A stretch of 30,899 nucleotides of DNA from Lingula anatina. Taxonomy: Eukaryota; Brachiopoda; Lingulata; Lingulida; Lingulidae. A program made the position numbers and the translations under genes. Location of the stretch: contig NW_019775513.1 in NCBI RefSeq assembly GCF_001039355.2, forward strand, positions 609,052 to 639,950, written 5' to 3'. This document shows, piece by piece, positions 10,135 to 21,126 of this stretch. The notes beneath the pieces were generated by a model that had not been told where the DNA came from, did not search any database, and was given only the letters and a program-made list of their open reading frames with translations. Within the stretch, counting starts at the first letter, position 1; each line of letters begins with the position of its first letter.

Positions 10135-11619
10135 CACACACACACACACACACACACGGCTATGTACAGACCTTTAAATTATTTCAATTTTGTTCATATG
10201 TGATCACTTGTCTCAAATTGCTCCTTAACATGTACAGCATCTCCCCAGTCTCCTGTTAAGCTGCCTCTCCTACCGTAATTACTTATTGCATGGACTACTA
10301 TTCCATACATGCAGTTACTTTAACAGTACCTTTCCCCTGACTTCACATTCATGACCTGTGTAAGATGTGGTTAATCAGGCTATTATAATTTTCATACATG
10401 ATCTTTTTGTAATTGGACCATTCCACAGCATCAAGACATAAACATTTTTCCCTCTGCAAAACCTTTAAATTAAATCATGAAATTTTTTAAAGAGAAAGAA
10501 AATTGCTGCTGTGCCATTTTTCAACTTTTTAAAAAGCAAATTGGGATGAGAATACTGTGGAATGGACCTATACATATCTTCTATTTGTTCTTGTGCAGTG
10601 TGTGACAAATTTCATCTTTTAACTAACAAGATACAGTTAAAGATGTATCCCTATTGATATAACACCCAACTTCACATTTCTTCCAAATGAACCTCTCACC
10701 TATGAGTGCCTAACTATACTTGAAGGTACCTACCTGTACCTGAGTAACTACCTGCATCCGTAGGTTCCTACCTGTAGCTCCGGTGCCTAACTGTAACTTC
10801 TTCAGCAAGTACAGTCAAATTTGCCCAAGTTACATTTTAACACATCTGATTTCCAAAAATATTATTGTGTTAAAAATTCCTTTAAAAGATAATGTTAAGC
10901 TCTGCATTAGGTTTAAGGCAGCATAAACATCTCTCTGAAAATCAATAATCTTCCGTTTGAAAAAGTGATATCTGTGAAATTTGTGAGCAATTACCAAACC
11001 CAGAATAAACACATACACCTGTATGTACCTGTCTACCCCACTGACCACTAGCTCTGTCCATATTTCATGCTATGTGGTCCTTGCCTGACAGAGATCTATC
11101 ATCAGGTCACACTGTTCTAACCACACTGGGGAGACCCACCCTCTGCAAAATTAGGGATTATCAACACAATGGTGATGGACAGTATTCATATCTGATATAC
11201 TTGATGCTGCTTATAATCAAAGTATTAAAATAACATATATCATATAATTAGAATTATTAAATACAATTTTGGTAACTTGGCAACTTTGGTACCTTGATGG
11301 TTGTTTAGAAAAGGATGCAAGGTAAAAATAATTATTTCAAATCAAACTCATTTTGTTACAATACGTCACAAATTTTTTTTCCTTACAATATGTGAAAGCA
11401 TCACATGTGGAAAGTTCAAGAATACAGAGCACATAAACTTGATTATAATTTTAGACAAGGGCAGACCTGATCAATACACCCAGTGTGTGCCTTGCTGCTG
11501 TAATTGTGTACTGTATACCAATGTATCCTAGTACAGACACAACCAGCCAGGGATAATAGTGTTACATACAGTACTTTTCCAGAGACTTAAATCGCTTCAA
11601 TCCACATATGCATGTACTA
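9161..11619. repeat. duplicated 2.46-kb block, copy 2 (likely allele B)
   Basis: Collinear with copy 1 from its first base to about 11619, where copy 1 has ended at the N. It differs by substitutions, a TACTG insertion near 9620, longer CA tracts and loss of about 30 bp near 10700. Unique intron sequence follows. The paired 72-codon frame on the minus strand (10830-11048) shows the same non-conservative drift as in copy 1. Confidence 0.9.
10023..10157. repeat. CA microsatellite cluster (copy 2)
   Basis: Three CA tracts (10023-10048, 10085-10132, 10135-10157) separated by short unique sequence. The tract organisation differs from copy 1, as expected for alleles. Confidence 0.97.
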
Positions 11620-12340
11620 TAGGTGGTTTGTGTCTATGTCACTTCCATTCAAATTGCACAACCAATTCTGAAGCAGGCAATGAACTGAGCAGTTTATAAC
11701 TGAAGTGCAGCTTTTTCAACCAGTGATATTTATCTTTTTTAATGCCACCTAGAATTCCTTCTAAAAACATTGGCTGAATGGTTATCATCCTAAAAAGAAA
11801 CTGAAAGCAATGTAGGAAGTAATACTTGACTTAAAAAGTGAGAGAATCCCTGCAAAGTGGTACTTACTTATGGTGATAGGGTGAAGCTCTATGCGCCAGG
11901 AATGTCTTCTCAGAAAGTAAAACAAAAGTGTCATACAAAACAAAGTAATTTAAAATGAGAAAAGTACTGTTTGTGCATAAGTAATCAGTTTTCTCTGGCT
12001 GTTGGAAAACAAGGAAGTCATGGGAGCAAATAAAAACTCCCCAAAATCAGGAAATCACATAAAAAATCAAATCCTAGTTAAAAAAGAGGCACAAAATGCA
12101 TTGTCTGGTTTTAACTTACTAGTAATCATACAATAGGTACTCTACTTTTTAAAGTATAAATACATTAATCAACAGCAGCAAAAATGTACTTGTGGGTAGA
12201 AAGCAATATAAGTATGATAAAATATCACTTAACCCTATGGCCAGCCATGTCACCCCACACACCAGTCATGGAGTCTACATTCAAATGCCAAGACTGACTT
12301 AAATTATATACATTAACTTAATATTCTAGCATCTGATGAC

Positions 12341-12391
12341 CAGTGCACTATGTCCCTTCATAATCCCAGTTCACTATGTCCCTTCATAATC
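12341..12391. repeat. two-unit tandem repeat, about 26 bp
   Basis: The unit begins CAGTGCACTATGTCCC and repeats as CAGTTCACTATGTCCC, followed by TTCATAATC in both. It is intronic. Confidence 0.85.
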
Positions 12392-12417
12392 AGTCTTTAA
12401 TTTTTGCCCTCTGCCCT

Positions 12418-12430
12418 CCCCCCCCCCCCC
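12418..12430. repeat. poly-C tract
   Basis: A run of 13 C. A second C-rich run lies at 17287-17310. Both are intronic simple sequence. Confidence 0.9.
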
Positions 12431-15400
12431 TCCAATCCCCTGCTCCTCATGGTTTGAACAGCAAAAAGAATGTACGTACTCTGTCAATTATGATTACAAT
12501 GCCTTGTTTCACATTTTCTCTATTTCTGGTATTGCTATAAATTATAATTATTAAATCCTTCAAACTGAACACTATCATATATCTGATTACATTATGTCTA
12601 AAATATTCCCATATGGTTTGAAAAGAGCTATAAATACCTGTCCCAGTATCCAGTCAGAACATTAAAATAACACCTGAGTATATTTGTCCAAGTTTTCAGA
12701 CCACCCTTGTAGTCAGATATGCCTGGAAAGTCTGTATAGAAAAATTCAAGGCACTTACCATGGGAGACTTAATCAATAATTCATAACTTGGTATCATTTT
12801 CATTTGCAGTTCACTATTCACAAAATGATTAATTTGTTTTAAATTAATATTTCAAAAATAAAATTTAAGACATCAATTTAGAAATGCCTCTCTGGAGAAG
12901 ATCAGTTCAAGTTTAATGTATGAGTTCCCTTATGAATGATACAATAAGTCTGAATATACTTAATTAACAACATAATTTCCTGCTCCAACAAAAAGTTGAT
13001 TTCATTTTGCTATACACCAGTTTATATTTATATATAATCACTGTGAGTATAAGTGACGTAAGATAACAGTTTCTATAAATGCACCTCAGCCTATATCACT
13101 GCCCAAATCACCATCCTGATAACATTAGACAATTGTAACACGCTAGGTGACTCAGACATGAACATCTGGCTTGAAAAAATTACAAGCTCACTAAAATTCC
13201 AACAAGTGTCACAGAAAATGCATATTAGTAATCAAAATCTTTCCAGTATAACATATATTTATAAATACAAACATAATTTTTATTATTTTTACATACAATT
13301 GTGTTCAAAAATGATGTAAATTTCCATTTGATTGTGAGTAACTGACTGTAACAGTCAATATTTAAAAGCATTCCTTATTCCCAAAGGATGTCATTACTTG
13401 ATTAGGCCCTATTATAAACCTCTAAACAACCTCTTTCATTTATCAAAATGTAAAAATCATTTCTATCAACAACATTTGCTATTTGATTTGATTTGATTTT
13501 TATTTTATTTCATTTGATGAAAAAAAAGCAATCTTCTCCTAGTACTAATTACAAATCATTGATAACCCTATCCCTGCACTAGGATTCAAAGTTTGAATTT
13601 CATAATACTGTACAACACAGATGTCAAGGTTTGCCAGATCTTATGTCATATGTCTGAGATAAAGTACTTTGAGTGTGCTTTTTTAATAAGCACATTTCTC
13701 AGCAAGACTCATCCCTGGTGAAATGAAAGTTTATCTAACTTGCCTCAATCTTCACTCCACACTTGGTCTCATTCATTAATACCTGCCAATACTTTCATGA
13801 ACATTTTTCATCATGTCCAGCTCACACTATGAGCTTTGAGCTGAGTAACAAGCCTTGGCTGGTTATGACCTTCAGGTTAACTCATTCAATGATCTGGAAT
13901 ACAATGCAAGTCTTATTTCTGTCACACATCCTCCAAAGTGAAGAGCTAACCAAGATTAGAGCAACACTGAGCTGTAAGCTTGATAGCTGAGCACTACACT
14001 CACAGTGTGTGTTGGACTAAAGAATCAGCACTTTGGGACCACATTCTTCCAGGCTAATCCTTATCCATAGAGCTCAAAGATGAACCTTATCTCAATAAAA
14101 CCTCAAAGCATCTATTAAAATGATTACCCTGTGTTTATCTATCTCTATTCAACAAAAATAAGCCTCTAGAAATGTACTGTCATGCTCTAAGTTTCTCTTT
14201 GATGTGTGAAACGGCCAGGTTATTGAATCATTGCGTGAGAATCTCTCCAGACAGTGTAATTTTTATCAGAAGATTTGAGTGCACATTCATTTTTGTTTTC
14301 CTGACAAGGAAGAAATGCTGGAACCCTCTATTCAGTTCAGGTTCTATTAAGCTCCATAGATACTAGTACTAGTAGGTGCATGTCCACAGTATAAAAATAG
14401 CTGTGACATTAAATTCTATACAGAAATACGTAGAAGCAATAAAATTCTCAGAAATCATTATTCATCAAATTTCTTCAAATGAAGGAAACTTGTAGTAGGC
14501 TCTTATAAAATTATCCCGATTTATTTCGTCCTAATCACCACTGTGACAAGCAGAGAGAATCAATTCAGTGACAACCATTTCCCTACCAGATTGATCTGTC
14601 TCTAAGAGCTGTATTATCCTCTCTAGATAGCATCTAGCAAAATAGTCAGTGAGCCTGATCAACCTATTTAATTGATCAGAAATTATGAATGTGTGGAGGG
14701 CATCTGCATTCCTTGTATGCTAAATTCATTTGAATAAATTTGTTTTCACTCTGAGATTCAAACTGCTGACAGTAACTATAATAACCTATCCATCAATGGA
14801 ATTTCAGTAATTTACTTAAATATGTTGGCTGAAGATGATCTTTGAAGGGTCCGACACTCAGGGTGCTTGTCCCTCCTTGAATGGAAAATGGACATTTTCT
14901 ATATGATGTGGTATCTAGGAAGTGAGTGAGCATGATACACAAGATTAACCTCTTACAACTGGCATCAGAGACCATTCATCATAAAATAACCACAAAATGA
15001 GATTTTGCTATAAGTCATGGTGATTTGATTGTATACAAAAACATCCACCAAAATATAGTTTTGAATGGCAAATTCAGTGGTCTAAATCAGAAGAATTGAG
15101 AAAGCAGAAAATTAGCTTATATTATAGGAAGGCTTGTAAAAAATGTCAGTTTGCTTGTTCTTGTGCTTGATTGGCTTTCTTATAATCTTTAAGTAAATTT
15201 TCTTGGCCAAGCAATGTAAATATACATTTACATACTAGTACATGTATGTATATCAGCTAAACATCCTCTTAATATTTGCTAATTGTTTTCCTTACCTTTT
15301 TCCATAAATGCTAAACATTCAGCATTATTCAAGTTTCTATGAATTTCTCACTTTTTCAAGGCAAAGTCAGGGAATAGCAGGACAAAATGTGAAGTCATTT

Positions 15401-18400
15401 TGCCTGAAAATGTCCAGTTCGTGCTGTATCCCAGCTTTAAAATATTCCAATAACACAAATGCTGACATTTACACACATCCAGGTTCTTCATATAGGTCAA
15501 TATATCACTGTGATATCTATAGTTTCTCATCAGCATTGTTTCCAAGGCATAAATTAGACCGGTGACTTGGAAATGTGTCACATTTGTGCAATTGTTCTAA
15601 TAACATCTGTAACATGATCTATGAACCATCTGTGGAAAAATCCTAATTTACTTAGCAGAGAAGGTTTTGATTACATTTGATAGTGTTTCTATAATAATGG
15701 CATCATAAGTTTCCTCTTTTGCTAATATATATGTACAGCACTCATTCGCTAATAAAGTTACATTCAATAATGAGAGGTAAAAAACAGGACAGGGACATTG
15801 TGTTTGACAACAGATGGAGCCATGTTTCCTGTGATTAAAACTTGATATGTTCATATACGTAGATAAACCATTTCTGTTAGGCCTTTACAACATCCAATGT
15901 GACTTTTAAAATGTCTTTATAACAAAACATAAATTCACAGGTTAAGAAGCTGTACAATCTTTGATCAAACAACAGATACATGTAGTTTAAGGTATCTGGT
16001 ATATATCTCTGTACTGATCAATAAATTCAGTCATTTGTTTTATAAAAATAGCCCAAACATCACAATACTATCCGTATCATAATGGCATATTCAAGCCATG
16101 GTCAGTGTGTACTAGTAAGCCCTCAACAACCTGTTTAGATGAAAATTAGTTTCATTTTTCTGACATTTTATCACTGTTTTGAGAAGAGTGAAATATATAG
16201 CATAAAGAGGAATAAGCAGACATAACCTAGCATTGACCAAACCCTCCTTAACAGATAATATCTGTAGGCATACAGCTTTATCTCTGTAGGCTCTGCCTAG
16301 ACTGACTGGTTTTCTGATAAAAGAAAAATTCAAGTTAATCTAGTTTTACAAAATCCTACACATAATTTCATTATTCACAAGTGTATCGCTGTTTTGAGGA
16401 CATCTACTTGATAAAACCAAAATCTATCTCAGCATCAATCTGGCAGCTAGTCCAAGCAAGGAGACAACACTATTTACTGCATATATAGGACATTAAATTT
16501 TCTCAGCTTTTATTCCTGGCACATCCAATACTTAATTAACAATTCATCAAAAATCAATCAATATCCCAAATAGAGTGCAAAAACAACCGACCTGACATAT
16601 ATCTCATATCTGAGTTGTTAATCATAAAGAAATTACTAATTTTAAGGAAATATTAATGTAATTTAGACTTCATCCTTGTCATTATTTAATAAGCAATTCT
16701 TCTACTGGATCACTGATGAAGTGGCAAATGAGATAGGATATTAGCTATATTTCACAATACATGAGGCAATGTAAATGGATGCGTATAGCATTTGGCAGAA
16801 AAAAAAGCACATGTATACAGAGTAGCAAGAGCTTGAAACCTTATCAATGTTTATTAAAAAAAGAAAACAACATCACACTGCCGTATTATCAAACCTTTCT
16901 ATGGACTTCATTATCAATACCAATTTATCTCACCAGATATCCCCAAACTCAGACATCTCAATGTCTCTCTTATAATACAGACCAGAATCTCATTTCATAA
17001 ATGAAAGTGAATTCACATCAGTAATATGATCCATCAAGAATGTAATCCTTTGTGGAGGTGTTACTGACAAATAACAATGGGATTTCATCAAAACTCAAAA
17101 CATCATCAAATAAGGTACATTGCAGTGTTATCATTCAATGTAACATACAGGAAGTTCAATCATGTCTCTCCAATTTCAACCATAAAAGCAATCCAGACAC
17201 ATAAAAACTGACATACACCAAAAGTATAATAAATTTTTAGTGGGGCAGTAAAGGGAAGGTCAGGCTCTATTATATGGAGTAGCAGCCTCCCCCCCCCTCC
17301 CCCACCCACCTACAGTACACACACTGGGACCCCTGACGACTTTCTATTATTTCAGTATATTACTGAATACAGGAAACAAAAGCACCCCATGGCAATAAGG
17401 TGGTATGCAGAGATATATGACACTCACTTTCAGGAAAAAGATGCTTTTAATTGCCAATATGCCACAGCTCTTACGAAAGTCTCTCTAGCTTAGGGCAGCA
17501 GGAGATAGATAATAACTGAAGGACAGCTAATTGTAGGTAAACATGCAATATTACATACTTCAAAGAAAGTAGCATATCCCATATACCCCGGGTACATATA
17601 CTTCATCGAGTTATAAGTCAAAACTTCTCTGACAGTTCAAACAGTCAACCTTCAGTCTTAGAGGCTAGTAACTCACATTCAGGATAATAGACCTACATGG
17701 AGAAAGATCTGTAATTTTCTTAATGAATGTTGAAAACCAGCACATATACTACAGCATGGATACAGTTCCTATTAACTTTATTTCTATGTATGCTATCAAT
17801 TTCAAAACTATGAGTTAGCACCGTGAAATTGAATTTTATAAATACATCCTCAAAAAAAGGTTTATTTTTAGCTTTAATGGAAGCAGTCATTCTTTCTCCT
17901 CCTACAGTGATTCTAGATACTGAACTCACCGAGTTGGAACAAAGGGGTGAGGTGTTTTTCAGAAACGCCCTGAATATTCCCACGTCATGTAATATATTGA
18001 GGCTAATATTCTCTGTAACTGTAAAAATATCATACTTGCACTGGAGAAAATTAAACCTCAGGTGGCAAAATTGCTTAAAGAGAGAATAAAAATTGCACTT
18101 TCATGAACACCCCAGGGTTCAGGTCTAATAGTACCTGTCAAGTTGATTTTATTACTTTTGTGACACCTGCGCTTTCTAGTCATACATCAAAGAAATAGCA
18201 TGCAGTTTACATTTTGTATGAAACTGCTTAAAATTGAGGGTCCTGCTTTTAATTATATCAATGTGCTATAAAATCCACTTACATTTAACATCAAGACCAT
18301 TTTATATTAATATCTTCTTATTAATTAATACCACAGCTTGCTTTTCTCACTCCCTTATTTTGTTTCACTGTGTAGACATTTCTGGGTACTAGTACTCATT

Positions 18401-20583
18401 CAAAACCAATTTCTTATATTAGCTCTATTTCTGCCTAAGTCCCTCCCCATTTTTATAACCTCCATCTGCCTGCTGTTTTGCTGCAGCTTCAGTCCCACTT
18501 CAACTGATAACAATGGTGATATGTTGTCTACATCTCAGACATGGATCACTTGGTGAAGTACCAAGGTCAAAGAGTTAAAGCATGTGCTTGACATGACAAT
18601 ATATGGCACAGAATACAGTTGGTCACATCTAACACTGACCAACCTGTTTTCCTTCATTAATTAACTCAAAAAGTAAATCCTCCATCAAATTTTAGTTATG
18701 TTGTAGATGAAAATGACAACTGGGAGGGGGACACTAGTCTTAATTATTAAGCAAGACAATGAATTGATTAAAATGTTCACATTTATCACTGATGCCATAC
18801 TATTTATCAACCCATTGTGACTGATACAAAACAAAGAGGGAGTGAGGTCTTTATAAAAGGCTATATCCATGATATCAAAGAAACAATTGTCAAACCTGGT
18901 TATAACATACCAGTACAATGGCAGTATCACTTGTTCAGTTGCAGTACAATATATCTTTATGATAAAAAATATCCGTTTATGCAGAACAAGCCTAATTTAA
19001 ACAAGATCCGATTATTAAAACACCTTCAAGTTAAAATGAAAATAATCACTCACAGTGATCATCTTATATCACATATTTAGTCAGGTATTTAGTGTGTGTA
19101 CCGGGGCATATTAACCTAAGCTCTGTTGGTTATTGCACAAATACGAAGTTCAACATCTGAACTGCAAAAACAAGTCCCAAATTAAGTATGCATGGTAACA
19201 ACATGCACAAATTACAAGCTATAGATAGTCCAACAGTGACTGAGGCAGTCATGTGTTTCTACATTCAAAAACAAAGTTTTACCTTTATTTCTGGTGATAG
19301 AGATAATTCAAATCAGTCTTGTTACTAGAATGTTGTCCTACATGCTGAACGTGGGTTCCAATCAATAAAAAAGAGATAAGATCTGGACATCAAACTTAAA
19401 TTTTGCTTCCATTATTCTTGTCCAAACTGTTGTGCTTTTGTTTGACAATTCACTGATGTAGAATCAATGCACTTACTAGTAATTGTTCAGATTTGAAGAT
19501 ATAATCAATTAATCTTTCTTGTAAGCCAGGAAGGTATGAAAGGAACACTGGACTAATTGCTACCTTGTTTATCTCTTATCTGTCATATCTACATAAACCA
19601 CTGAGGTACAAGATGGAGAAGTGAGTGAGTCAACACAAATTAAAATATTTAGGCATATAATGTAAACCTATCATTCAGAGGTTTCTTTTAAAGGTTCTAA
19701 TATCTATTTATTTTCAAATTTAACTTTAAGTTTCTCAGAGGTTTTATTATTATTCTTTCATCTTAAAATTATCAATCAGTTAATAAAATGTGCACAACAC
19801 CATCTGGTAACCTCATTCCTCATACTGGTATGTCAGAATTTGTTTATTGGTATTTGTATATTTTTTCTTTGTTAGTGCACGTCGAAGTGAATTGGTACAG
19901 GCAAACACGAGATTTTTTAAACTTCATTCTGAATCTACATTTGTGCACAAGAATCTTTACACAAAACACCTTGTTCATTTTCACTGACAAATTTTAAAAT
20001 GGCAGTTCCTCCAGCAGCTTAATGGGAGGCTTGTGATAACTTCAAAAGAAATCTTTCTCTCAGGTCATCCTTAAATAATTTGAAAACAAAAGCTGCCTTA
20101 CTCTACAGCCTACTTGGCTATTGTAACTGCATCAAATGCACGATACACTAAAGGGACTTGTGGGGCTAATTAATTCTTGTGAGCTGATGCTGTGTAGTGA
20201 TGTCTTTTTTTCACCTTGGTAAAATTATTATGATCTTGAAGAGCATCAATACTAAAATAAAATTGCAACTGATATCAGAATTATCACACCTGAAAATACA
20301 TTATTTGCATCAAAGACAGACTGATTTTATTACTAAGACTTGGAACATTTGCAACGTTACATCTCTCTTAAGTTAAATATTGTGTCGCTTGAAAAAAATC
20401 TCGGGATTTTTTTTTTTCGTCAATTTGATATTCACAAGTCGTTAACCACTGGTCATTCGCTAATTCTCTTGAGAACAACTGCAACCTGCTTCATATTATT
20501 TGAATCCTGGGAGTTTACACTACTGCCTAGAGGACAGACACTGAGAGAGGGGACGACACACGCAGACAGGTGAAATGACTCAC

Positions 20584-20720
20584 CTGTCAATCTAGGAGGG
20601 AAGGATAACTGGGTTTGTGTTTATCGTTTACTGACAGCAATCTACTAAGCAATAATATCTTAAGCCAAAGAGCCATTCACTCTACTCACTTTGTTTTAGT
20701 ATAACTTTATCTTCGTGTTA
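20584..20720 (-). other. EVI5: candidate non-coding first exon of EVI5
   Basis: The minus strand has an excellent donor, ACAG|GTGAGT, at 20583-20578. It lies in the interval where the leader of the minus-strand gene would be expected, about 490 bp from the PIN1 start on the other strand. A second good donor, AAA|GTGAGT, lies at 20699-20694. The transcription start cannot be read from the sequence, so the right boundary is arbitrary. The existence of an upstream leader exon is itself inferred from the acceptor at 6348. Confidence 0.35.
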
Positions 20721-21074
20721 ATCCTCAAAATATTTCTCTGTGGAGGGTGGATCTGTCCTCTTCTCTTTACGAAGACCGTCTTGTTTCTTAACACGATTAA
20801 AACTTCCTTTGATGAAAAGTAAGGAGGAATCCCATTGGATCTCAGTTAAGGAATTTCCCTGATCAAATAAACCGGGGAAGTTGTCATTTTATAAGCTTAT
20901 TTATAATAAAAAGACGAATTTGAATGGAATTGCCAAACAAGGAAGGTAGCAGATCGTCGACTGACACCTAAAATGTAAATATAGAAAATATTTTGTCAAA
21001 GATAATGGCAATTACATTAATCCAATCAACGAGCGCCTTCTATTTAGTTCTACTTCCTGTACGCATGCTTGCAA
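20721..21074. promoter_or_regulatory. putative bidirectional promoter between EVI5 and PIN1
   Basis: This short interval separates the possible EVI5 leader (minus strand) from the PIN1 start codon (plus strand). Plus-strand elements near PIN1 are a CCAAT box (21022-21026), an ETS-like ACTTCCTGT (21052-21060) and a YY1-like AAATGGCGG overlapping the PIN1 ATG (21073-21081). No TATA box stands out close to PIN1. The combination is typical of TATA-less housekeeping promoters. Shared use by both genes is inferred from geometry. Confidence 0.5.
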
Positions 21075-21126
21075 ATGGCGGAAAGTTTGCCTGCTGGTTG
21101 GGAAGCTAAAACGAGCCGATCTACAG
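21075..21126 (+). CDS. PIN1: PIN1 exon 1 (start of WW domain)
   Basis: ATG in the context GCAAATGG. Encodes residues 1-17 plus one base of Gly18, including [17 protein letters not shown]. Donor CAG|GTAAAG, phase 1. S14 corresponds to the human regulatory phosphorylation site Ser16 in the WW domain. Confidence 0.95.

Larger units (their letters stand above)
6348..20583 (-). other. EVI5: very long first intron of EVI5 (non-coding)
   Basis: If the non-coding first exon ends at the strong donor near 20584, this is a ~14.2-kb intron. About 2.46 kb of that is probably an assembly duplicate. I find no recognisable exon, RNA gene or autonomous transposon in it. Open frames of 60-100 codons occur on both strands but have no family resemblance, and those in the duplicated block change by replacements between copies. 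Besides the duplicated block it holds C-runs near 12418 and 17287 and a short tandem repeat near 12341. Confidence 0.5.

Noticed and set aside
9845-10157. Cys-Val repeat 'proteins' on the minus strand
   Set aside because: Translations of the CA/GT microsatellite, not genes.
8361-11048. Paired minus-strand frames (71 and 72 codons, 8361-8576 and 10830-11048) that look like a conserved small protein
   Set aside because: They are the same frame in the two copies of the duplicated block. Differences include several replacements and an in-frame insertion, with no excess of silent changes, and there is no family match.
8848-11531. Paired plus-strand Cys-rich frames (8848-9063 and 11301-11531)
   Set aside because: Again one frame seen in both copies. 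Their N-terminal parts differ freely through indels and only the distal part matches, as for neutral intron sequence.
14361-14374. Palindromic ACTAGTACTAGT run as a possible protein-binding site
   Set aside because: The related TACTAGTACTA string recurs near 21441, so it looks like a common short motif of this genome. There is no positional support for regulation.
17720-18089. Overlapping plus and minus frames of about 88 codons
   Set aside because: No recognisable domain, no splice-site support, and typical of chance frames in the long intron.
20340-20573. Plus-strand frame just upstream of the EVI5/PIN1 interval
   Set aside because: No usable ATG at its start, crosses a T-run, and has no domain. 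It lies in the presumed first intron of EVI5.
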